DNA from: Indolivaga capnocytophagoides DSM 22835
Lineage (GTDB): Bacteria; Bacteroidota; Bacteroidia; Bacteroidales; Dysgonomonadaceae
Direction: 5' to 3'
Assembly (NCBI RefSeq): GCF_000426485.1
Contig: NZ_AUFL01000004.1
Location: forward strand, 186,001-250,000
Length of the DNA stretch: 64,000 nucleotides
Below are positions 17,294 to 24,662 of the stretch, in pieces. Made by a program: the position numbers and the translations under genes. The notes under the pieces were generated by a model. It worked only from the letters and a program-made list of their open reading frames with translations. It did no database searches and was not told the DNA's origin. How positions within the stretch are numbered: position 1 is the first letter of the stretch; every line of letters starts with the position of its first letter.

Positions 17294-17461
17294 AATGAAT
17301 TAACCTAAAATTAACTATAATGTTTGTTTAATGATATTATTCGAATGATAACCAATAATTTACTTGATAAATTCTAAAAAGAGAAAAGGCTAAAAGAAAA
17401 ATACCATTTTGCTTATAGAACATTTTTGATTCATATAAGTTCAATGGTATTTAGAGTATCT

Positions 17462-17492
17462 AAAAAAGGTTTTAATGGCTAAGACCTTTCAA
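17462..17492 (-). terminator. Terminator of the dedA gene
   Basis: Reverse strand AAAGGTcTTA / TAAaACCTTT with one mismatch, followed by a run of six T. It begins 19 bp past the dedA stop. Confidence 0.7.
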
Positions 17493-17510
17493 TATTCTAT
17501 TTTTCCAGGT

Positions 17511-18182
17511 TTATTCCACGGCTTTTTTGCTTGCTAATTTTGCTTTAACAAATTCAAATACACCGGGTAAGATAGACACTATTACAATTATGATAACTAC
17601 CTTTTCTAAGTTTTTCTCTACCCAAGGAATTCCTCCTACAAGTACTCCCAATGTACAGAATATCAAAACCCAGGCAATACCTCCAATGATATTATAAGCG
17701 GCAAAATGCTTGTAACTCATTTTTCCCATTCCTGCAACAAAAGGGGCAAATGTTCTTACGATTGGGACAAAACGCGCTAAGATTATGGTTTTACCTCCAT
17801 GTTTTGCATAAAACTGGTTTGTTTTCTCAAGATATTCTTGCTTAAATATCCTGGAATTCGGATTTCCGAACAGTTTCTGCCCAAAAAAGTGCCCGATCGT
17901 ATAATTGACAGCATCTCCTATAATTGCAGCTACTATCAGAATAAGGACAAGCCAATAGATATGTAAATCGTTTTCGGGTCTGACAGCTATTGCTCCTGCT
18001 AAAAATAGTAGAGAATCACCGGGAAGGAATGGTGTTACAACTAATCCCGTTTCACAGAAAATGATTAAGAATAAAATAGCATAAAACCACATTCCATACT
18101 CATTCACTAACATATCAAGTGTAGGTCCGGTGTGAAGTACCAAATCGTGGATAAACATCCACACGCTGTGTAAAAAATCCAT
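17511..18182 (-). CDS. DedA-family membrane protein
   Basis: 223 aa, five to six hydrophobic segments. The two re-entrant motifs of the SNARE-associated/DedA domain are present: [20 protein letters not shown] (about residues 42-61) and [20 protein letters not shown] (about 134-153), with the conserved E, PGD and RFxPxxR residues. DedA proteins are thought to act as lipid scramblases or flippases, including recycling of undecaprenyl phosphate. The family assignment is firm; the individual substrate is not. Monocistronic with its own terminator. Confidence 0.9.
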   Translation of the reverse strand: MDFLHSVWMFIHDLVLHTGPTLDMLVNEYGMWFYAILFLIIFCETGLVVTPFLPGDSLLFLAGAIAVRPENDLHIYWLVLILIVAAIIGDAVNYTIGHFFGQKLFGNPNSRIFKQEYLEKTNQFYAKHGGKTIILARFVPIVRTFAPFVAGMGKMSYKHFAAYNIIGGIAWVLIFCTLGVLVGGIPWVEKNLEKVVIIIVIVSILPGVFEFVKAKLASKKAVE

Positions 18183-18318
18183 GAGAATTATAATTGTTTG
18201 AAATAACTTAAATTCTTTTCCCTAAATTGTCATGATCAGATATAAAACCCTAGACACATCACAAATATAGATAATTTCTTTGGCAAGATGCGGCCAGAAT
18301 ATTACATTTTAGTAACTT

Positions 18319-18963
18319 TTATTTAAATATCCGGAATAAAACGAGTTTACCGTTTGTTTCAATCGAAAATTCGTCACTTTCTGCTTCATTTAATGTTCCT
18401 TGCCACCAATTGGTAAAAGTCCTTTTGTGTACCGGGTACTTTAAATTATGAGTTGTTATTTCTCCTTCAGCGACAGTGAAAATTGAAACTTGTTGTCCTG
18501 CAAAACTTTCAAATCTCGAATCGCTGTCAACCGGAGTAAAAATGCCAAAATCGGTAATCATCTGTACAGTCGCTTCATTCATGTATTCAAGTAGAAGGCT
18601 TATATTGCCCAATGTATGATCCTCACGTTGCCCGGTGGCTCCGAGTATAATCAGATTAGACATACCCTTTTCGAGACAATAATTTACCGCTTTGGTAAGA
18701 TCATTGGTCTCCTGATCCGGATTGCGGAACAGAATCTTTGCATAACGCTCTTTACTTTCTACTCCAAGCGAGTCACAGTCGCCGACAATAGCCTGCGGCT
18801 CTATATTCGTATGCTTTAATTTATTGATGGCTCCATCGCAGCATACAAGGTAATTACTGTTTCTTAGAATAGATAATGGGACCTCATGCTTAGGAAAATC
18901 TCCATTCGCTAAAATAACCGCATCCGCCTCGGATAAAGCCGTAGGCATTTCAAAGTATTTCAT
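18319..18963 (-). CDS. thiN: Thiamine pyrophosphokinase
   Basis: 214 aa from ATG 18963. I prefer this start to the upstream in-frame ATG at 18990 because it forms a tight ATGA overlap with the pnuT stop. Motifs: AVILANGDFPKHEVPLSIL, YLVCCDGAINKL, IVGDCDSLG (catalytic acidic residues), NPDQETNDLTKAVNYCLEKG, and ILGATGQREDHTLGNISLLL, all diagnostic of TPK. It converts thiamine to thiamine pyrophosphate with ATP. Third gene of the riboswitch-controlled thiamine operon, it traps the imported vitamin in the cell. Confidence 0.93.
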   Translation of the reverse strand: MKYFEMPTALSEADAVILANGDFPKHEVPLSILRNSNYLVCCDGAINKLKHTNIEPQAIVGDCDSLGVESKERYAKILFRNPDQETNDLTKAVNYCLEKGMSNLIILGATGQREDHTLGNISLLLEYMNEATVQMITDFGIFTPVDSDSRFESFAGQQVSIFTVAEGEITTHNLKYPVHKRTFTNWWQGTLNEAESDEFSIETNGKLVLFRIFK

Positions 18964-19559
18964 TTGTCTTTTTTTGCTAAATTTCTCCATCTGATGTATC
19001 CGAATACCGATACAATGCTATATACCAGATACATAATAGATGTTGGATATAGATCCTGTCCAAAATAGATACATACCGAGACGATATTTACAACAATAAG
19101 TAAAAGCCATTGTTCAACATAGCGTTGTGCCAGCATCCACATGGCTATTATACTTAATGTGGTGATGAAAGTATCTCCATAAACGACATGGCTGTCTGTA
19201 TAATTTTTTGATATGTAAGCGATAATCACAAATGTAACAATGGATATTATGAACAATGGTAAGAATAATCGGGTAGGAGTGTGTCTTAACTCTATCGATA
19301 TATCTTCATTTTGGCCTTTTTTAGCCGATTTTAGCCATTTTACCCACCCATATGCACCAGCTATTATATAATATATATTGATGCACGCAAATGAATAGAA
19401 AGTAGCATGAATATAAACGTATGTATAGAACGAAGACATTGCTATACCTGTTAGCCACATCCATATATTTGCTTTATATTCAAAATAAAGATATAGGAGC
19501 CCGATAATGGCTCCTATAACTTCTATCCAGTTTTGTTTTATAAACTCTAAAATAATCAT
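18960..19559 (-). CDS. pnuT: PnuT thiamine transporter (PnuC family)
   Basis: 199 aa from ATG 19559, which lies 10 bp after the receptor stop; the longer open frame to 19688 would overlap the receptor by ~120 bp and starts with an implausibly polar leader. About seven membrane helices. Family motifs: WIEVIGAIIGLLYLYFEYKA at the N-terminus (PnuC-like), INIYYIIAGAYGWVKWLK (the YxxxxxYGWxxW motif), HVVYGDTFITTLSIIAMWML and AQRYVEQWLLLIVVNIVSV. PnuC proteins move vitamins by facilitated diffusion; operon context with a TPP riboswitch, an outer-membrane receptor and thiN assigns thiamine rather than nicotinamide riboside. Confidence 0.9.
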   Translation of the reverse strand: MIILEFIKQNWIEVIGAIIGLLYLYFEYKANIWMWLTGIAMSSFYTYVYIHATFYSFACINIYYIIAGAYGWVKWLKSAKKGQNEDISIELRHTPTRLFLPLFIISIVTFVIIAYISKNYTDSHVVYGDTFITTLSIIAMWMLAQRYVEQWLLLIVVNIVSVCIYFGQDLYPTSIMYLVYSIVSVFGYIRWRNLAKKDK

Positions 19560-19569
19560 TCTCAAATTC

Positions 19570-21780
19570 TTAAAATCGGATTCCCAATTTAGCCATGATA
19601 TTTCTGGTTGCTTGTGGATACAGTCCTGTATATACAATTTCAGATCCATCCTCGAATTTATCTGTCGCAACCCAGGCATTGCCAACATAGCGTTTGTTCA
19701 ATATATTGTTGACAGAGAATTGAATATCTACCTCTCCGATTTTCTGTGTCTTGAAAGTATATCCTAAAACAATATTACTCACAAAATAGTCAGCCAGACG
19801 GTTATCCTTATTTGATGTATTGTCGTAATACTGTTTACCTACATACTTGCCAACAAGAGCCAAAGATAATGCTTTATATGGAGTGATTGTCAGTATACCG
19901 CTACCGATTACGTTAGGAGAAAATGAAATATTGGTAGTCCCAAGATATTCAGATGTCTGTTTTACGAATTCATAATCATTCTGATTATTGTAGAGATCGT
20001 AATAAGCTGTATAGTTCTTTATCTTATTCTGACTTAGCGTAACGTTTGCATCTATCCGTATCCAGTTGGCTGGTTGTACAGCTCCAGACAGCTCTATACC
20101 CATACGGTAGCTTGTAGGTACATTCTCCATTAGCTTATAACCTACATCATTCAATTTTCCGGTTTGTACCATCTGATCTTTATATCTCATGTAATACAAA
20201 TTTGCATTAAAAGAAGCTATCGCTGAAGAGTATCTATAGCCCAGTTCATAATCGAACATTCTTTCGGGTTGAATTTTTTGTGTACTTCCTCCTTTGACCG
20301 ATTCTTTGATGTCTGTTCTTAAAGGTTCTCTGTTTGAGATAGATAAAGATGCGTACACTTCATTATTATTAAATGAATAAGATAATCCGGCTTTCGGGTT
20401 GAAGAAACTGTAATAGTTCTTATTTGTGATATTTTCCAAATCATCATCTATTCCTGACATTCTGTAATCTATATATCTGTATTGCATATCTCCGAAAATG
20501 GCTAGATTGTCGAGAATATTATATGTAATTTTGCCGAATACACTGAATTCTTTTTTATCGGCATCTCCTCTGTACCATTCATATTTGTCGGATATGTTTT
20601 TGTTATATTTAACCCATAAGAGCTTTCCGTAATGATCTCCTTGATAAGATGTTAGATTGCCACCTCCTGTCAGGGTAAGTTTATCGGAAATGTAATTCAG
20701 TGTAAAATTACCTACGTAAAAGTTATTTTTCATCAACTTACGTGTGATTACATCAGATGATTTGTAAGTACTGTCATTTACTAACTGAGGATCTAATCCA
20801 TATTTTTTGAACTTCTGATCAGCTTTGTAATTTTCATAATAGCCATATCCATGATTGTAGCTTAAGCCAACATTCAACGATAATTTATCGGATAAAGCAT
20901 TTGAATAAGTAAATTGAATTATATCCGAATAATAGTTATCTGTTTCATTTTCATAATAATGAACATTTCCGGCTTCATCATAATAAGCTCCAGCTGGATT
21001 GTATTTCCTGTCGGTCTTTAATTGTTCTGGGCTTATCCCTTCCCATGTGATTCCCGTATGCTGGATGCCATTGAGGTAGCTCAGTTTGAACAACTGATTC
21101 TTGTTATAATATGATGCTGATGCATATGCCGATCTGTGATTAACTTTTCCATTCCTTATATACCCATCTCCGGTAACTCTGGAGTAGCGGGCATCAAAAG
21201 ATAATCCGTTTTTCAGAATACCAGTTCCGGCCGCGATAGTAGATGTAAAAGTATTGTAACTGCCTACACCAGTCGAAGCTTCTCCATATGCCTGAGGTCT
21301 TGTTCCTTGAGTTTTTAGAGAGATACTTGCTCCGAATGCTCCGGATCCATTGGTTGATGATCCTACACCTCTCTGTACCTGTATGCTTTGGAGCGAATTC
21401 GATAAATCGGGTATATTGACCCAATAAACTTCTTGACTTTCGGGATTATTCAAAGGCATTCCATTGAGTGTAACATTGATGCGTGTAGCATCCGTTCCTC
21501 TGATTCTAAAAGATGTATTGCCTACTCCTGACCCATCTTCTGAATATGCAACAATAGATGGGAGTGTTTGAAGGATATAAGGTATATTTTTAGCTGTATT
21601 ATTAGCTTTGATCTCTTGTGCACTGACATTATTGAACGCAATCGGAGCATGTTCGTTGACACGGGTCGCTGATACTATAATTTCGTTCAGATTTACTTGC
21701 TTTAAGCTGTCAGGCAATTCTTCAGCTTGCATGACTAGAGTAGTCATCAATGCCGATAATGATATAATTTCCTTTTTCAT
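19570..21780 (-). CDS. TonB-dependent outer-membrane receptor for thiamine
   Basis: 736 aa. Signal peptide at residues 1-16 (MKKEIISLSALMTTLVMQA), TonB box region IIVSATRV, plug domain to ~residue 160 (FRIRGTDATRINVTLNGMPL, SIQVQRGVGSSTNGSGAFGA), then a beta-barrel ending in KLGIRF with the terminal aromatic expected for BAM-mediated assembly. Unlike SusC it lacks a carboxypeptidase-like N-terminal extension. It follows a TPP riboswitch and precedes pnuT and thiN, the arrangement described for Bacteroidetes thiamine uptake (omr1-pnuT-tnr3), so thiamine is the likely cargo. Energised by TonB/ExbBD; a tonB gene lies at 46.4-47.2 kb. Confidence 0.9.
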   Translation of the reverse strand: MKKEIISLSALMTTLVMQAEELPDSLKQVNLNEIIVSATRVNEHAPIAFNNVSAQEIKANNTAKNIPYILQTLPSIVAYSEDGSGVGNTSFRIRGTDATRINVTLNGMPLNNPESQEVYWVNIPDLSNSLQSIQVQRGVGSSTNGSGAFGASISLKTQGTRPQAYGEASTGVGSYNTFTSTIAAGTGILKNGLSFDARYSRVTGDGYIRNGKVNHRSAYASASYYNKNQLFKLSYLNGIQHTGITWEGISPEQLKTDRKYNPAGAYYDEAGNVHYYENETDNYYSDIIQFTYSNALSDKLSLNVGLSYNHGYGYYENYKADQKFKKYGLDPQLVNDSTYKSSDVITRKLMKNNFYVGNFTLNYISDKLTLTGGGNLTSYQGDHYGKLLWVKYNKNISDKYEWYRGDADKKEFSVFGKITYNILDNLAIFGDMQYRYIDYRMSGIDDDLENITNKNYYSFFNPKAGLSYSFNNNEVYASLSISNREPLRTDIKESVKGGSTQKIQPERMFDYELGYRYSSAIASFNANLYYMRYKDQMVQTGKLNDVGYKLMENVPTSYRMGIELSGAVQPANWIRIDANVTLSQNKIKNYTAYYDLYNNQNDYEFVKQTSEYLGTTNISFSPNVIGSGILTITPYKALSLALVGKYVGKQYYDNTSNKDNRLADYFVSNIVLGYTFKTQKIGEVDIQFSVNNILNKRYVGNAWVATDKFEDGSEIVYTGLYPQATRNIMAKLGIRF

Positions 21781-21799
21781 TTAATAATTAAAATAATTT

Positions 21800-21827
21800 T
21801 TGACAAGCCCAAATTGGGCTTTATCAA
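21800..21827 (-). terminator. Candidate expression-platform hairpin of the TPP riboswitch
   Basis: Reverse strand TTGATAAAGCCC / GGGCTTGTCAA around an AATTT loop, ~80 bp after the aptamer and 19 bp before the receptor ATG. The downstream tract is A/T-rich but not a clean T-run, so it could act on termination or on ribosome access. Confidence 0.5.
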
Positions 21828-21904
21828 CTTAATAAATAAAAAAGGGGATATTAGAGAATTTTACCTATTTGTGAAGTAGTATGCGTTACGCGCGATTTGC
21901 ATAT

Positions 21905-21985
21905 CTATTTCCCTACGCCGGCATTATCCGGATCAGGTTATATGGGTATAATCTCAGCCTGCTTGTGCAGACACCCCTAGATTTC
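21905..21985 (-). ncRNA. TPP (thiamine pyrophosphate) riboswitch aptamer
   Basis: Reverse strand contains the THI-box landmarks in order: GGGGTGTCTG, GCAGGCTGAGATTATACCC, ACCTGATCCGGATAATGCCG and GCGTAGGGA. CTGAGA binds the pyrimidine moiety and the later internal loop the pyrophosphate through magnesium in known structures. It lies 125 bp before the receptor gene and controls the receptor-pnuT-thiN operon, repressing it when cellular TPP is high. Confidence 0.95.
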
Positions 21986-22081
21986 GATGCAAATATAACT
22001 ATATTTTAGATAAGAGTTATCTGATTTTAGTTAAATAAGGAGCCTAATGATGCAGACGGTAGGATAGGGGGCTGGTTGTCG

Positions 22082-22100
22082 AAAAGGTTACAAAAGTTGC
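22082..22100 (-). promoter_or_regulatory. 20-base promoter-like module, thiamine operon copy A
   Basis: Reverse strand GCAACTTTTGTAACCTTTTC. It contains a near -7 box (AACTTTTG) and points at the TPP riboswitch ~95 bp away. Confidence 0.5.
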
Positions 22101-22160
22101 ACGCTCTATATTCAATATTCGGATAATAACCTTTTTATGGGTTGACTTTCCTCTAAATCT

Positions 22161-22180
22161 AAAAAGGTGACAAAGGTTAC
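22161..22180 (-). promoter_or_regulatory. 20-base promoter-like module, thiamine operon copy B
   Basis: Reverse strand GTAACCTTTGTCACCTTTTT, the same module as copy A about 80 bp further upstream, in the same orientation. Confidence 0.45.
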
Positions 22181-22294
22181 ACACTTTATGTAATTCTTAT
22201 CCAATTACCTTTTCTTTATTTTCTTAATACCGGTTATTCAAAGAGCTCTTTACTTATAGATAAAAAACTCAAAATGCTGATTCGTATATAAAAT

Positions 22295-22326
22295 AAAAAG
22301 CTGCCTTCTATCAGAGGCAGCTTTTA
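22295..22326 (-). terminator. Terminator of the superoxide dismutase gene
   Basis: AAAAGCTGCCT / AGGCAGCTTTT hairpin with a T-run on the reverse strand, starting ~28 bp past the sod stop codon. Confidence 0.85.
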
Positions 22327-22353
22327 TATTGGTTGGTTTTAGGAAATATCTTA

Positions 22354-22929
22354 TTAATAACGAGCACTAACTACATCCCAATTGATAATTTTCCAAAGTT
22401 CGGCAAGGTGATCTGCACGACGATTTTGATAATCAAGATAGTATGCATGTTCCCAAACATCAAACCCTAATAGAGGAGTAAGACCTTTAACTACAGGATT
22501 GCTTCCGTTTGGTTCTTTTTCAATTGAAAGTTTACCGCTTCCGTCTTTAGCTAACCATACCCATCCTGAACCAAATACAGCAGCACCAGCAGCATTGAAT
22601 TCTTTCTTAAAGTTTTCAAAAGAACCCCATTGAAGATTGATTGCTTCAGCTAATTTGCCTTTAGGTTCACCACCGCCATTTGGACTGAACGATGTGAAAT
22701 ATATTTCGTGGTTAAGGATTTGTCCGGCATTATTAAATACACCACCTTCAGAGTCTTTTATGATAGAAATCAAATCCATATTCTCGTATTTTGTTCCGGG
22801 AACAAGATTATTCAGGTTATTTACATAAGTTTGAAGATGTTTACCGTGGTGTAATTCGATTGTTTGTTGACTGATTACTGGTTCAAGTGCATTTGTTGCA
22901 TATGGCAACTTAATTAATTCAAATTTCAT
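22354..22929 (-). CDS. sodB: Superoxide dismutase, Fe/Mn family
   Basis: 191 aa from ATG 22929 (MKFELIKLPYATNALEPVIS), the start that matches Bacteroides SOD. Metal ligands: His in ELHHGKHLQTYVNNLN, His in AGQILNHEIYFTSFSP, and Asp/His in LLGFDVWEHAYYLDYQNRRA. GSGWVWL and GGGEPKG match the iron/cambialistic branch. It converts superoxide to oxygen and hydrogen peroxide, an aerotolerance function in anaerobes. An in-frame ATG at 23019 would add 30 residues (MTSIISYFLITLLSLNLS then an Asn/Thr-rich linker) that resembles a signal peptide; I treat it as chance but it is listed as a finding. Confidence 0.93.
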   Translation of the reverse strand: MKFELIKLPYATNALEPVISQQTIELHHGKHLQTYVNNLNNLVPGTKYENMDLISIIKDSEGGVFNNAGQILNHEIYFTSFSPNGGGEPKGKLAEAINLQWGSFENFKKEFNAAGAAVFGSGWVWLAKDGSGKLSIEKEPNGSNPVVKGLTPLLGFDVWEHAYYLDYQNRRADHLAELWKIINWDVVSARY

Positions 22930-23178
22930 AGCTTTCGTATTTTTATTATCAGTATTATTATTGTTTGATAAATTTAAACTTAATAAAGTTATTAAGAAGT
23001 AAGAGATTATACTTGTCATACTCGTTTTTATTAGGTTTGATATACAAATTAAACAATTATAATTGGTATTTGTTTATTGATAACTATTGATTCTTTATAG
23101 ATTATTTCTAATATGAGATAGGATATTCTAATTATAGCATATTCCGAGAGTGTTACTTAATATTGGATTTTAAAAGAA

Positions 23179-23210
23179 TTACATAATTAAACATAATGGT
23201 AATTATGTAA
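23179..23210. repeat. Perfect 11-bp inverted repeat with 10-bp spacer
   Basis: TTACATAATTA at 23179-23189 and TAATTATGTAA at 23200-23210. It lies 250 bp upstream of the sod ATG and 130 bp past the TPR gene. Arm centres are ~21 bp apart, two helical turns, so a dimeric DNA-binding protein is possible; a hairpin in RNA is also possible. Confidence 0.6.
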
Positions 23211-23280
23211 CAAAAAAAGAAGTGGAAAATGAAACCTCTGAGAATTGATTATATAGAATAATTATTATTCTGCGTGAAAA

Positions 23281-23316
23281 TAAATAAAGGTCACTCAAGT
23301 GAGCAACCTTTATTCT
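23281..23316 (-). terminator. Terminator of the TPR gene
   Basis: AATAAAGGTcaCTC / GAGcaACCTTTATT type hairpin with two mismatches, ~25 bp past the TPR gene stop on the reverse strand. Confidence 0.65.
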
Positions 23317-23339
23317 TATTTATTTATTATTTATAAATA

Positions 23340-24635
23340 TTAATATTTATATTTTTCCAATTCTTTGCTGGCTTCTTCGTATTTATCGTTGATATCCAGA
23401 TTGTAATAGACGTTTTGCAATTTTACATACATTGCTTTTAAGTCTCCTTCATCAGCTTTACGTGCTAATAATGATTCTTTGTATTTTTCTAACAAAGGAA
23501 TAGCTTTATTGTAAAGAGCTTTAGCCTGATCATCTAATGCAGCTCTGTCTTTAGCAACAGAAGTATTTCCTGCTTGTTCTTTCAAATTCTGAGCTTGTAG
23601 AATATATGATACAGCAAGACCCTCTAATGCTCTTTCGCAATTAGGATCTTTTGATAAAGCAGCACTGTATGTGTCATCTGCTGTTTTATAGTCCTGTTTT
23701 TCAGCATATAATGCCGCTTTTACACTATACATATCACATGCTGAACTTGGAGATTCTGCAATAGCTTTATCTAGATAAGCAATGGCTTTATCTCTTTCTC
23801 CTTTTTTGATATACTGATTGATCAGATTAGGTACAAAGTACTTGCTTTCAGGGAATTTTTTAGCTCCAGCTTCTAAGGTTTCGATAAACTTAACAGTATC
23901 CCCTACACTCTCGTATTCACTTGCTAAAAGTTCATAAGCTTCGTTTTCTTTGTATGTGCTGTTAGCTACAAATGGCTCACTTATAAGCTTATTTAATAGA
24001 GTAATGGCTCTTTGTGTTTCTTTTTCCTTAACTGCAGCATCTCCACCCTGACTTGCTTGTATCGCACAAATCACGGCGTAATACTTGATTGTTTGGAAAG
24101 TACTGTCATTTGTATTTATCTTATCTTTTTCATCATCGAAAACAGCCATAGAAGGTATTTCCCAATATTTTTGGAAAAAGTCAGCTGCTTTAGAGTATTC
24201 TTTCTGATTATTGTAATACACACCACCATTGATGAATGAAGGGTGATTAGCTCTCATTATAGTTGCAATATCTTTGCGGTATTTATTTTTGATCTTGCCT
24301 TTCTCATCAGGTAATTGACCCAATTCATCAGCTTTTACATATGGATCATATGTTGCAAAAAGAGCAGTATACATTGTTTTTTCATCAGGTTGCTGCTGTA
24401 GCATTTGTTTCATGTTTTCAGCTTCAAACTGCTTGTTTTCAATATCTCCAGCCAGTTTCCATGTTTCAGGATCATTCTGTGTTTCAGGATTGGTCAGAGC
24501 CGGCTTTATTAAATCACGAGCCTCACTGTAATTTTTAGAATTCATTGCTCCTTTCGCATCTTTCACCGCTTTCTTCTGAGCAAATGAAAGTGTAACGAGC
24601 ATACATAATCCTGCTGATAAAAGTATTTTCTTCAT
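23340..24635 (-). CDS. Secreted tetratricopeptide-repeat protein
   Basis: 431 aa. A type I signal peptide (MKKILLSAGLCMLVTLSFAQ) is followed by KKAVKDAKGAMNSKNYSEAR and a series of TPR-like helix pairs, for example YYNNQKEYSKAADFFQKYWE (~150-170), DKAIAYLDKAIAESPSSACD, KQDYKTADDTYSAALSKDPN and ALYNKAIPLLEKYKESLL. TPRs are protein-interaction scaffolds; a periplasmic one of this kind is common in Bacteroidetes with unknown partners. It lies 27 bp downstream of gyrA on the same strand and may share its transcript. No enzymatic domain. Confidence 0.78.
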   Translation of the reverse strand: MKKILLSAGLCMLVTLSFAQKKAVKDAKGAMNSKNYSEARDLIKPALTNPETQNDPETWKLAGDIENKQFEAENMKQMLQQQPDEKTMYTALFATYDPYVKADELGQLPDEKGKIKNKYRKDIATIMRANHPSFINGGVYYNNQKEYSKAADFFQKYWEIPSMAVFDDEKDKINTNDSTFQTIKYYAVICAIQASQGGDAAVKEKETQRAITLLNKLISEPFVANSTYKENEAYELLASEYESVGDTVKFIETLEAGAKKFPESKYFVPNLINQYIKKGERDKAIAYLDKAIAESPSSACDMYSVKAALYAEKQDYKTADDTYSAALSKDPNCERALEGLAVSYILQAQNLKEQAGNTSVAKDRAALDDQAKALYNKAIPLLEKYKESLLARKADEGDLKAMYVKLQNVYYNLDINDKYEEASKELEKYKY

Positions 24636-24662
24636 CTGTTATTAAATTTTGTTTGCAATTAT

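Noticed and set aside
19560-19688. Longer pnuT start at 19688
   Set aside because: Would overlap the receptor gene by ~120 bp and lacks PnuC homology in the extension; ATG 19559 fits operon spacing.
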